A DNA stretch of 9,189 nucleotides from JBGTCY01 sp041748615 (GCA_041748615.1 JBGTCY010000316.1:1-9189); one strand, 5' to 3'. Counted from the stretch's first letter, positions 1 to 5,881 are shown. Notes: a model not told the origin generated them from the sequence alone. A program made the numbers and translations.

Positions 1-3
1 CCA

Positions 4-29
4 TTGCCGATTTAAGCGAAGATTTTCAG
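4..29. repeat. Diverged copy of the intergenic repeat at 5820-5845
   Basis: These 26 bases match the reverse complement of 5820-5845 at 22 positions, with the core AAGATTTTCAG identical. Weaker similarity continues to about position 45 with a small gap (ACA..AG..C..GCAAG). It lies just 3' of the toxin gene, also intergenic. The 62 bases left of the toxin stop show nothing else. Confidence 0.5.
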
Positions 30-62
30 GACAAGCCACGCAAGGCGGGTAATGAAATGGGC

Positions 63-394
63 TTAGTAAGTCAGAATTTCGTTCAGACCTTCGATGACTT
101 TTTTCAGTTCATCATCGGTGATGGCTCCCCATTTTTGCAGCAGTCGCTCCTGAGAAATCATCCGAATCTGATGGGTCAGAATCTCGGAATCTTCTTTAAG
201 TCCGTTGGTTTTGTTTTTGGCAATCACCAAACATCCGGCAAAGTTTTAATCTTGCTTGTGACGGGACAAACGATGGAAGTTGAGGAATGAGCGTTCATTT
301 CATTGCCGCTGATAATCAGCACAGGACGGATGCCCCGTTGTTCTCTGCCGCGAGTGGGGTTCAGATTGGCGAGCCAGATTTTCTTTTGTTTCAA
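63..394 (-). pseudogene. mazF: MazF/PemK-family toxin, frameshifted
   Basis: Toxin half of a type II toxin-antitoxin pair; the family are sequence-specific endoribonucleases. Reading from a TTG at 394-392 that overlaps the antitoxin stop by four bases (TTGA) gives MKQKKIWLANLNP, then GIRPVLIISGN and CPVTSK, all typical of the MazF fold, with Arg23 and the Thr of PVTS where catalytic or binding residues usually lie. The frame stops after 56 residues at TGA 226-224. Adding one T in the coding-strand run (AAA at 229-231 on the plus strand) restores an uninterrupted 110-residue protein continuing DVLVIAKNKTNGL, with HQIRMISQERLLQKWGAI, and ending ILTY at TAA 65-63. That is the normal family length, so the gene is otherwise intact. 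Either a real one-base deletion inactivating the toxin or a homopolymer sequencing/assembly error. Family call is firm; functional state is undecided. Confidence 0.85.
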
Positions 395-633
395 TCTTCG
401 ATGATTTTCAGGTAGTCGGCAATTCCCATTTCAGCTAATTCCTGATGCTCCTTATCTTTAGCCATGCGCTTGAATGAGCGCCTGTATTCTTCTCTCCGAA
501 GGTCTTTCAATAACTTAATGAGCGCTTTCTCGATGAGATATTTTTTCGTTACGTTGAGTTTTCCGGAATAGGCATCCAACTCTTTCATGAGTTGCTCGGG
601 AAGTTTACTGGTATAAACGATTTGCTTGCTCAT
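391..633 (-). CDS. Ribbon-helix-helix antitoxin (MazE-like partner of MazF)
   Basis: An 80-residue protein beginning MSKQIVYTSKLP. The pattern is a short beta strand (QIVYTSKLP, residues 4-12), a helix (EQLMKELDAYSGKLN) and a second amphipathic helix (TKKYLIEKALIKLLKDL), which is the ribbon-helix-helix DNA-binding fold of CopG-type antitoxins. A charged C-terminal tail (RREEYRRSFKRMAKDKEH onward) is of the kind that wraps the toxin. Its stop codon overlaps the toxin start, the usual arrangement for co-translated pairs. In the family, the antitoxin neutralises the RNase and autorepresses the operon. An in-frame upstream TTG at 654 would add seven residues, but that TTG is the end of the predicted -7 promoter box, so ATG at 633 is preferred. 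The antitoxin is intact although its toxin is broken. Confidence 0.85.
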   Translation of the reverse strand: MSKQIVYTSKLPEQLMKELDAYSGKLNVTKKYLIEKALIKLLKDLRREEYRRSFKRMAKDKEHQELAEMGIADYLKIIED

Positions 634-651
634 TTGCGCGTATTTACAAAT

Positions 652-684
652 CAAAAATACGGCATGTAAAATGAAAAATCAAAA
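652..684 (-). promoter_or_regulatory. Predicted promoter of the toxin-antitoxin operon
   Basis: On the minus strand a TATTTTTG box (659-652) matches the Bacteroidota -7 consensus TAnnTTTG. A TTG (682-680, within a TTTTTG) lies 20 bases upstream, inside the TTG-N17-23-TAnnTTTG range described for the phylum. The antitoxin ATG at 633 is only 18 bases downstream of the box, so the leader would be about a dozen bases. Prediction from pattern match only. Confidence 0.55.
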
Positions 685-698
685 AGTTAGTTAAATCT

Positions 699-1442
699 TT
701 ATTTATAAAATTCAACATTACCTGTTGCCATTTGATACATCGCGCCAACGATTTGTATTTCTCCTTTATCTTCCATTTCTTTTAAGATGGCGCTGTTTTT
801 TCTGATAAAATCTACCGTGTGCAAAACATTCTTTTTTGAAACATAATGAACATACGGGTTGTTTTGGGATGATTTTTCTCCTGTGTAATCAAAAGCCATT
901 TCTACTGCCGGTCTGATTCCATTTGTAAGCGCTGCAATGTTTCCGATTTGAACATTGTCAATGGAAGCTTTGATTGCGCCACAATGCTGATGACCTAAAA
1001 CAATAATAACTTTTGCTCCGGCAACATGACAAGCAAATTCCAAGCTGCCCAATATTTCAGGGTTTGCGAAATTACCCGCCACCCTGGCTACAAATAAATC
1101 TCCAATGCCTTTGTCGAACACATCTTCCACCGGGACTCTGCTGTCTAAACAAGAAAGAATCACCGCTTTGGGATATTGTCCCTGCAAACTATTACGAACT
1201 TGTGCGGAGTGGTTTCGCACGGTTAAATTGTTATCCTTGAACCTTTCGTTGCCTTTTACCAATCGGTCTAAAACCAATTGTGGCGTTAATGCCTGTTGTT
1301 CTTCTTTTGAAAATACTTTTTCTTGTAATACGATATTTAAATTTTCTTCTATTTTATCGGAATCTTCAAGAATTGGACTTTTCTTGATATTGCATGAAAA
1401 TAAAACAAGTATTAAACTCAGAAAAATTAATGGATTATTCAT
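699..1442 (-). CDS. Beta-class carbonic anhydrase with lipoprotein signal
   Basis: A zinc enzyme interconverting CO2 and bicarbonate. Of 247 residues, 1-17 form a lipoprotein signal (MNNPLIFLSLILVLFSC, lipobox LFSC, lipidated Cys17), followed by a polar linker to about residue 48 and the catalytic domain. The beta-class zinc motifs are present: Cys98-x-Asp100-Ser-Arg102 (CLDSRVPVED) and His151-x-x-Cys154 (GHQHCGAIKAS). Asp100 and Arg102 form the usual catalytic dyad. RVAGNFANPEILGSLEFA is the conserved segment between them. The signal places the enzyme on the periplasmic side of a membrane, unlike the usual cytoplasmic beta-class enzymes; a hydrophobic start and Cys17 are visible, but the final location is inferred. 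Its ATG overlaps the stop of the upstream small gene (ATGA), so the two are probably co-translated. Family assignment is certain. Confidence 0.95.
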   Translation of the reverse strand: MNNPLIFLSLILVLFSCNIKKSPILEDSDKIEENLNIVLQEKVFSKEEQQALTPQLVLDRLVKGNERFKDNNLTVRNHSAQVRNSLQGQYPKAVILSCLDSRVPVEDVFDKGIGDLFVARVAGNFANPEILGSLEFACHVAGAKVIIVLGHQHCGAIKASIDNVQIGNIAALTNGIRPAVEMAFDYTGEKSSQNNPYVHYVSKKNVLHTVDFIRKNSAILKEMEDKGEIQIVGAMYQMATGNVEFYK

Positions 1443-1660
1443 TTTTTATGCTGATTTTTATTCTTCATGAGGTTTAATCCGTAGGTATGATTTGTAGATA
1501 GAATTACATCGTTGCAATCAAAATGTTTGATGATGCCGTCTTTAACAAGCGCAATCACCCAACATGTATTTTGGTGCATCCCGTAATCTATGATGAAGAG
1601 CGCTTGTCCGGTTCCCAGAGGAGTTTCTACTAAGATTGAAGGGTCTAATTGAAGTATCAT
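1439..1660 (-). CDS. Small conserved-type protein of unknown function, coupled to carbonic anhydrase
   Basis: A 73-residue protein, MILQLDPSILVETPLGTGQ at the start, then a hydrophobic stretch (ALFIIDYG), a Trp/Val segment (TCWVIALVKDGIIKHFDCNDV) and a Lys/Asn-rich tail. The opening and the IDYG segment remind me of short proteins found scattered in Bacteroidota genomes and their phages (MILQLxPxIPVxTPKG pattern), but that is memory, not a search. The sequence suggests a small beta-rich cytosolic protein with no signal or membrane segment. The stop codon overlaps the carbonic anhydrase start by four bases (ATGA), which supports real translation and co-expression. No function can be assigned. 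Confidence 0.7.
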   Translation of the reverse strand: MILQLDPSILVETPLGTGQALFIIDYGMHQNTCWVIALVKDGIIKHFDCNDVILSTNHTYGLNLMKNKNQHKK

Positions 1661-1692
1661 AATGTTGTTCAGTTCTGCTTATCCATTAAATA

Positions 1693-1784
1693 AAATGTCA
1701 GGAAAATCGCTTATAAATTATCGGATAACAAATTGGTAATTCCCGTGCCAATCCAACAAATTATAAAGATTTTTCCTGACATTT
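1693..1784. repeat. Long imperfect palindrome (MITE-like or terminator), 14-bp perfect arms
   Basis: AAATGTCAGGAAAA at 1693-1706 is exactly reverse-complemented at 1771-1784. Inside, TTATAA segments roughly face each other, and an inner hairpin (ATTGGTA 1732-1738 against TGCCAAT 1746-1752, one mismatch, loop ATTCCCG) closes the fold. The whole 92 bases can form one interrupted hairpin. It begins 38 bases 3' of the DUF2383 gene stop and lies upstream of the small gene at 1660, so it may end transcription or be a small non-autonomous mobile element. No clear target-site duplication is visible. Confidence 0.75.
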
Positions 1785-1822
1785 ATTACAACACATCAAT
1801 CTGCATATATCAACAGCATGAT

Positions 1823-2296
1823 TTATGCGTCAACTAATGCATCGCGCATTGCTTTTACATGGTCGTGGTCGGATTTTATCAACACACGTTGTGAACTCAC
1901 CATGGTTTGTTGTAATGGACTTAAATGCTCCAATTCATTGTTAAATACATTATCATAAGTGTCCAAAGCCATGTCTTCTCCATACTCGCAAGAGTCGAGA
2001 ATGGCTTTGCGGTCTTTGCCGGTGAGCGCTGCTTTAACATCCATCCACACCCGAAAGAATTTTCCTGAAGTCATGGTACCTTCGGCTGCCTCACCACCCA
2101 AAGTGTTTACTTCCTTCACTAATTCTTGTTTGCATTTTTGACTGGTTGAAATGAAACGCGAAAACAATGTTTTTAAGTCATGTTCATCAGTTGCTTCTGA
2201 CGCGGTTTCATAACCTTCTATTCTGTCGTTGTTAATCGTGATGAGTGTGTTGAGCACTTCAATCGCTTTTTCTTTTTTTACTTGTTGTTTTTCCAT
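1823..2296 (-). CDS. DUF2383 / PA2169-family four-helix-bundle stress protein
   Basis: A 157-residue, all-helical, acidic protein with no signal peptide. The order IEVLNTLITINNDRIEGYETA, then DLKTLFSRFISTSQKCKQEL, then GGEAAEGTMTSGKFFRVWMD, then ILDSCEYGEDMALDTYDNV and a closing helix ending VKAMRDAL fits the DUF2383 (PA2169-type) ferritin-like bundle. The GG...GT..GK.FR.W loop between helices 2 and 3 is the most recognisable stretch. Members occur with general stress and envelope-stress genes; their activity is not known. Here it sits with DUF4142 and glycine-zipper proteins, which supports a stress role. Upstream lies a 265-base spacer containing a large inverted repeat, so it is probably transcribed separately from the DUF4142 gene. 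No clear TAnnTTTG promoter was found. Confidence 0.88.
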   Translation of the reverse strand: MEKQQVKKEKAIEVLNTLITINNDRIEGYETASEATDEHDLKTLFSRFISTSQKCKQELVKEVNTLGGEAAEGTMTSGKFFRVWMDVKAALTGKDRKAILDSCEYGEDMALDTYDNVFNNELEHLSPLQQTMVSSQRVLIKSDHDHVKAMRDALVDA

Positions 2297-2404
2297 TTTG
2301 ATTTTTTTTAGTTACTGTTAATATTAAAATACAATGTTCAAGATATATTAAATGCGCACACAAAATAATATTTACTATCAAGTTGTTTTAAGCGCCTAAA
2401 AAAT

Positions 2405-2514
2405 AAATCACAAAAAACATATCACATTCAATTCTAAAAAAACCAAGAGTAAGCGGATTTTAAATTTTGTTTAATTGGTATTGGTGTTTTTTTGTGATAT
2501 GCTTTTTGTGATTT
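2405..2514. repeat. Long inverted repeat, 22-bp arms (21/22), 3' of the DUF4142 gene
   Basis: Arms at 2405-2426 and 2493-2514 are reverse complements except for one base (central part ACATATCACA against TGTGATATGC). The 66-base interior has a second pairing of A-run/ACCAA against TTGGTG/T-run, so the entire 110 bases could extrude as an interrupted hairpin. It starts 47 bases after the DUF4142 stop, a position like that of the 1693-1784 palindrome relative to the DUF2383 gene. Candidate terminator, mRNA 3' stabiliser or MITE remnant. The 2297-2561 spacer contains no other recognisable gene. Confidence 0.75.
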
Positions 2515-2561
2515 GTAATTTTTTTATAGTTTCCTATCTGCGGTTATTTTCTCTGTTTTCA

Positions 2562-3182
2562 TCATTTTTTTTCCTTTTTTTCGAAATACATGATGTCAGC
2601 GAATTTCTTATGAGATTCAACTGCGTGGTCACGATGTTTACGCAAGTCAGGCAGTGCAGACGTTGCCCAATTTTTAATTTCCGGATCGCTGCTGTCTGTA
2701 GATGCTTTTTCAAAAGTCTTAATAACTTCATTGTGTCCTTTTACCATCCTGCTGGCATACGCTTTATCAAAGTCATCTCCTGATTTTTCATTTAATTTTT
2801 TGTAATTATCCTGAGCATCACCGTTTGGCGAGGTTGGAATGGTTATCCTTTTACTATTAGCAAGCGCGGTTAAATCCCTTTGTGATTTTGTGTGCGCTTC
2901 TTCCATCATCTTTCCCAATTCCTTCACATGCGAAGTGTTTCCTTTTTGCTGTGCCAGTTGTCCTAACTGAATTTGCTGCAAATTAATTTCAGCAGCGTTG
3001 ACAAGAAATTGAGAGTCTTTTTCATGCTGCTTGTTGTTATCATGTTTTGTATCGTTGTGTTCACGATTAACAACTTTGTTGTCTTCAGTTTTTTGGCTAT
3101 AACCGCTTGATGCAATTAGTAAAAACGTGATAACAAAAGTTACCTGAAGCAATGTTTTTTTAATATGGATAGTCTTTTTCAT
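2562..3182 (-). CDS. Exported DUF4142 (ferritin-like) protein
   Basis: A 206-residue protein with a type I signal peptide: basic start (MKKTIHIKK), hydrophobic core (TFVITFLLIASSG) and probable cleavage after GYSQ near residue 30. A charged, His/Asp/Asn-rich linker (about 31-55) precedes the DUF4142 domain, which begins DSQFLVNAAEINLQQIQLG and contains VKELGKMMEEAHTKSQRDL and a final LPDLRKHRDHAVESHKKF segment. The family forms periplasmic four-helix bundles common near envelope-stress genes in Bacteroidota and Proteobacteria; biochemical activity is unknown. His residues in EEAHTKS, KGHNEV and KHRDHAVESH could bind metal, but this is speculation. It follows the glycine-zipper gene on the same strand, with a terminator-like hairpin between them. 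Confidence 0.9.
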   Translation of the reverse strand: MKKTIHIKKTLLQVTFVITFLLIASSGYSQKTEDNKVVNREHNDTKHDNNKQHEKDSQFLVNAAEINLQQIQLGQLAQQKGNTSHVKELGKMMEEAHTKSQRDLTALANSKRITIPTSPNGDAQDNYKKLNEKSGDDFDKAYASRMVKGHNEVIKTFEKASTDSSDPEIKNWATSALPDLRKHRDHAVESHKKFADIMYFEKKEKK

Positions 3183-3228
3183 TTTTATTTTATTTAGATG
3201 TTATAATTATTATTGATATTTTGGTTAT

Positions 3229-3261
3229 AAAACGGAATGACTTTCTTAGTTATTCCGTTTT
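3229..3261 (-). terminator. Intrinsic terminator-like hairpin after the glycine-zipper gene
   Basis: AAAACGGAAT (3229-3238) pairs perfectly with ATTCCGTTTT (3252-3261). The stem continues inward as GACT against AGTT with one mismatch, giving about 13 of 14 pairs and a five-base loop. On the minus strand the stem ends in TTTT, 17 bases past the stop of the gene at 3279. The U tract is short, so termination could be partial, letting some transcripts read on into the DUF4142 gene. Confidence 0.65.
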
Positions 3262-3278
3262 TATTTCTATACAAAATT

Positions 3279-3833
3279 CTAACTGTGAATTTCTTCTGCT
3301 TTATTAGTACGCCAATTATTTTCGAGGTATTTGGCATCTTCGTCATTCCGAGGATTAACTCCCAAAACAATGCTTCCGTCTTTGATTCCTGATTCGTATA
3401 ACTTAGCGCGCGCTTCTGGCATTCCAGAACCAACGAGCGCCCCGATTACACCACCGGTAATCCCGCCTGCACCAGCACCTGCTAAACCCGCGGCAATAGG
3501 ACCTGCTATCACAAGACCAATCCCCGGAATAATAAAACTTGTTCCGATGGCAGCTACAATGCCTGCAATTGCACCGACAGTACCGCCAATCGCTGAACCT
3601 TTTCCAGCACCTTCGGCAGCTTTAGTTCCAATTTCAGTGTCTTTGTTATCACCTGAAAAATGTTTTTTACGGGTTTCGTCCGACATCACTAAATTGATGT
3701 CGTCTTTTGAGTAACCTCTTTCATTTAATGTGTTGTAAGCGCTTTCAGTACTTTCACGGTCACGAAACATTCCTGTTAACATGCCGTGGTCTGAGGTGCC
3801 GTTCCCAGATTTTTGATTTTGATTTTTTTCCAT
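3279..3833 (-). CDS. General stress protein (17M/YflT-like N-terminus) with glycine-zipper domain
   Basis: A 184-residue protein starting MEKNQNQKSGNGTSDHG. Residues about 17-60 (MLTGMFRDRESTESAYNTL, then NERGYSKDDINLVMSDETRKKHF) resemble the general stress protein 17M/YflT domain. Residues about 75-145 are a Gly/Ala-rich glycine-zipper stretch (GKGSAIGGTVGAIAGIVAA, then IPGIGLVIAGPIAAGLAGAG) likely to insert in or lie on a membrane. The end (ARAKLYESGIKDGSIVLGV) resembles the second half of the stress domain, so the zipper is an insertion within it. The frame runs upstream to 3932, but that extension (33 residues) crosses the promoter-like element at 3866-3929 and lacks family resemblance, so ATG at 3833 is chosen. 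Transcribed divergently from the desaturase. The role is inferred from family and neighbours. Confidence 0.85.
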   Translation of the reverse strand: MEKNQNQKSGNGTSDHGMLTGMFRDRESTESAYNTLNERGYSKDDINLVMSDETRKKHFSGDNKDTEIGTKAAEGAGKGSAIGGTVGAIAGIVAAIGTSFIIPGIGLVIAGPIAAGLAGAGAGGITGGVIGALVGSGMPEARAKLYESGIKDGSIVLGVNPRNDEDAKYLENNWRTNKAEEIHS

Positions 3834-3865
3834 TTTGAATTTGATTTTATTGTGAATTATCTTCA

Positions 3866-3929
3866 CAAGATGATAAGCAGCCAGACGAAAAGCCTTACAT
3901 AATTTCAAAAAGATGTTACAGGATTCACA
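3866..3929 (-). promoter_or_regulatory. TGTAAC direct-repeat promoter element, copy driving the glycine-zipper gene
   Basis: On the minus strand TGTGAAT is followed by CC and TGTAAC (3920-3915), then 15 bases and a second half-site TGTAAG (3899-3894), 21 bases start to start. After 21 bases comes CATCTTG (3872-3866), a weak -7-like box. The gene's ATG is 32 bases further on. Resembles the elements at 3980-4043 and 9104-9168: TGTGAAT, TGTAAC, TCTTT and AATT are shared with the 9104 copy. Promoter function is inferred. Confidence 0.55.
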
Positions 3930-3979
3930 CATTCACTTTAATATCAAATGATGTGATGGCATTAAGAAGTGAGCACTGA

Positions 3980-4043
3980 AGAGAATTATATAAATCTTTT
4001 CAAGAATTATGTAACAGTTTTTAGGAGAGAATCCTCACCTTTG
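3980..4043 (+). promoter_or_regulatory. TGTAAC direct-repeat promoter element, copy driving the desaturase
   Basis: TCAAGAATTATGTAACAG (4000-4017) is nearly identical to 9124-9141. The first half-site is degenerate (TATAAA, 3989-3994) and lies exactly 21 bases before TGTAAC (4010-4015). Twenty bases later CACCTTTG (4036-4043) resembles the Bacteroidota -7 box TAnnTTTG with C in place of the first T. The desaturase ATG is 17 bases after the box. It is oriented opposite to the element at 3866-3929, making a divergent control region. Confidence 0.55.
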
Positions 4044-4060
4044 AAAAAAAAGGTTTAAGC

Positions 4061-4822
4061 ATGGTTATTCTGATTTTCTTCATCTCGCTTTGGTATCTCT
4101 CCCTCTTCACGCAAACATTCTTTCTCCACCGGTATGCTTCACACCGCGCATTCTCCATGAGCAAGTTTTGGGAGCGTTCATTTTATCTTTTTACTTATAT
4201 TATGCAAGGCTCATCTTTTATGAGTCCCTTCGCTTACGCTTCCATGCACCGGATGCACCACGCCTACACCGACACGGAAAAAGACCCACACTCCCCTAAG
4301 TATTTTTCAAATGTATTTTCCATGATCTGGCAGACCAAAAAGTTTTATTCCGGCATTTATAACGGAGAAATTAAACCGGAGAAACAATTTATGAAAAACA
4401 TTCCGCGATGGAATGCTTTAGACAAATTTGGAGAATCCATCTTGTCAAGAACACTCTGGATTACCGCTTACACCGTGTTCTTCATTGTTTTCGCGCCTTC
4501 CGTTTGGTACTTTCTGCTGCTTCCCATTGTCATCCTGATGGGACCCTTTCACGGTGCTATCATCAACTGGTTCGGGCATAAATACGGTACCATCAATTTC
4601 AAGCTCAAAAACACGTCCCGTAATTTATTTCCCGTTGATTTCCTGATGTTGGGCGAAGGCTATCATAACGACCATCACCACGCGCCATCCAGCGCAAATT
4701 TTGGCGCGCGCTGGTATGAAATTGATCCGGTATATCTGATTATTCTTTTCTTTAACAAGCTGCGCATCGTCAGGCTGAATCATCAAACTGTTACAGCCGA
4801 ACGATTGACAAGCGTAGCTTGA
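4061..4822 (+). CDS. Acyl-CoA (stearoyl-type) fatty acid desaturase
   Basis: A 253-residue integral membrane di-iron enzyme that introduces a double bond into acyl chains, changing membrane fluidity. The three histidine boxes are present: HRYASH (His23-x4-His28), HRMHH (His63-x2-His66-His67) and HNDHH (His202-x2-His205-His206). NWFGH (Asn169...His173) supplies the additional ligands typical of the stearoyl-CoA desaturase group. EKDPHSPKYF after box 2 is also characteristic. Hydrophobic segments at about 1-21, 40-60 and 131-163 are the membrane spans. Length and the start just before the first span agree with short bacterial members, and no frame extension is needed. First of three plus-strand genes and probably induced through the TGTAAC element upstream. 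Electron donor and position specificity cannot be read from sequence. Confidence 0.95.
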   Translation: MVILIFFISLWYLSLFTQTFFLHRYASHRAFSMSKFWERSFYLFTYIMQGSSFMSPFAYASMHRMHHAYTDTEKDPHSPKYFSNVFSMIWQTKKFYSGIYNGEIKPEKQFMKNIPRWNALDKFGESILSRTLWITAYTVFFIVFAPSVWYFLLLPIVILMGPFHGAIINWFGHKYGTINFKLKNTSRNLFPVDFLMLGEGYHNDHHHAPSSANFGARWYEIDPVYLIILFFNKLRIVRLNHQTVTAERLTSVA

Positions 4823-4834
4823 ATTTATATAACA

Positions 4835-4847
4835 GGGCAGTTTGCCC
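4835..4847. other. Short hairpin between desaturase and hydrolase
   Basis: GGGCA (4835-4839) pairs with TGCCC (4843-4847) around a three-base loop in the 42-base gap after the desaturase stop. No T run follows on the plus strand, so read-through into the hydrolase gene is likely. Weak feature. Confidence 0.3.
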
Positions 4848-4864
4848 AATAAAAACTACCAACC

Positions 4865-5728
4865 ATGCGCTGCTTAGGAAACAATATCGAAAGAACCATT
4901 AATAATATCAGAGTCGCTTACAGCGATGAAGGACCGGTTGACGCTCCGGTAATTATTTTCATTCACGGCTTTCCGTTTAACAGATGCATGTGGGATAAGC
5001 AGGCGGAAGCGCTGTCGGAGCATTACCGTGTCATTACATATGATGTGCGCGGGCATGGAAAAACCGATGCCGGTTATAACGATTTCTCCATGGATGTTTT
5101 TTCCGCTGACCTGATTGCCTTAATGGATGCGCTGGAAATAGAAACGGCTGTGTTGTGCGGATTGTCAATGGGCGGATACATCGCATTAAACGCAATGGAA
5201 AAATACCCTCATAGCTTTGACGCGCTGGTGTTATGCGACACTCAATGTATTGACGATACGCTCGAAGTGAAAGAAAAACGGATGAAAGCCATCGAAAGCA
5301 TCCGGAAAAACGGGGTGGAGCAATATGCCGATGAGAGTATCAAAAATCTTTTTGCCCCCGCGTCTGATGCAACAAAGCAAAATGAGATTGCGGCCATCAG
5401 GGAAATGATTGTGAATACTTCCAGAGATTCGCTTCGGAAAACCATGATCGCGTTAGCCGAACGCAAGACAACCTGCCGAAAGCTGCAGGAGATTTCGATT
5501 CCCGTGCTGATTATGGTTGGAAGTGAAGATAAGATTACGCCACTTACAGAATCTCAGAAGATGCATAAAAATATTCCGGGTTCCGTTTTGTGCGTCATTG
5601 AAAATGCCGGTCATGTCTCGAACATGGAAAATCCCGATATGTTCAATGAGCAATTGATGAAGTTTATGAGGCAACATGCCGAGAAGCCGATTCGCATGAG
5701 CGCTCGACAGTTGAGCGTATCGCAATAG
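4865..5728 (+). CDS. Alpha/beta-fold hydrolase
   Basis: A 287-residue cytoplasmic hydrolase. The oxyanion-hole segment is IFIHGFPFNRCMW (His34-Gly35), the strand-turn YDVRGHGKTD (60-68) is standard, and the nucleophile elbow is GLSMGG with Ser101. The acid is probably Asp222 (VGSEDKITP) and the base His250 (IENAGHVSNMENP), completing a Ser-Asp-His triad. Between them a mostly helical cap (about 130-205) would decide the substrate. The sequence resembles the 3-oxoadipate enol-lactonase/esterase branch (FPFN..MW), but such proteins act on varied esters and lactones, so no substrate is assigned. No signal peptide. It follows the desaturase after 42 bases on the same strand and may be co-transcribed; a role in lipid or ester turnover is possible but unproven. 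The last 15 residues (IRMSARQLSVSQ) are an extra tail. Confidence 0.9.
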   Translation: MRCLGNNIERTINNIRVAYSDEGPVDAPVIIFIHGFPFNRCMWDKQAEALSEHYRVITYDVRGHGKTDAGYNDFSMDVFSADLIALMDALEIETAVLCGLSMGGYIALNAMEKYPHSFDALVLCDTQCIDDTLEVKEKRMKAIESIRKNGVEQYADESIKNLFAPASDATKQNEIAAIREMIVNTSRDSLRKTMIALAERKTTCRKLQEISIPVLIMVGSEDKITPLTESQKMHKNIPGSVLCVIENAGHVSNMENPDMFNEQLMKFMRQHAEKPIRMSARQLSVSQ

Positions 5729-5750
5729 GGCAGTTCTGGAAATTTAACGC

Positions 5751-5845
5751 CATTGTTGGTCTATGCGATTGTTTTTGCGTTTCCCGACCAACAATGAACT
5801 GCTTGCAGGTCTTGCTGTGCTGAAAATCTTTGCATAGACCGGCAA
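5751..5845. repeat. Folded intergenic element with competing inverted repeats
   Basis: CATTGTTGGTC (5751-5761) is exactly complementary to GACCAACAATG (5786-5796) with a 24-base loop. GGTCTATGC (5758-5766) is also exactly complementary to GCATAGACC (5832-5840). The two pairings share GGTC and exclude each other. Positions 5820-5845 also match plus-strand 4-29 in reverse complement (22 of 26). It fills most of the 153-base gap between the hydrolase and the fusion gene. Could be a dispersed palindromic repeat, a terminator or an RNA switch. Confidence 0.6.
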
Positions 5846-5881
5846 GGGCGAAATATCAAGATATATAAATACCTTTAAAAG

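Noticed and set aside
57..290. Plus-strand 77-residue open frame
   Set aside because: Antisense to the toxin gene, which is recognisable on the minus strand across a frameshift.
1105..1470. Plus-strand 121-residue open frame
   Set aside because: Opposite the carbonic anhydrase gene, whose motifs are complete; the composition looks like antisense.
2389..2398. TAAGCGCCTAA shared with 8955-8965
   Set aside because: Only about 11 bases long, with no similarity in the flanks; probably chance.
2534..2783. Open frames on both strands around the end of the DUF4142 gene
   Set aside because: Alternative-frame shadows of the DUF4142 gene end; no start context or recognisable domain.
3331..3714. Plus-strand 127-residue Pro/Ala-rich open frame
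   Set aside because: It is the reverse of the glycine-zipper region; Gly/Ala codons read backwards give Pro/Ala. No family resemblance.
3834..3932. 33-residue N-terminal extension of the glycine-zipper protein (MCESCNIFLK...)
   Set aside because: The segment carries the TGTAAC promoter element, and family similarity begins only after ATG 3833.
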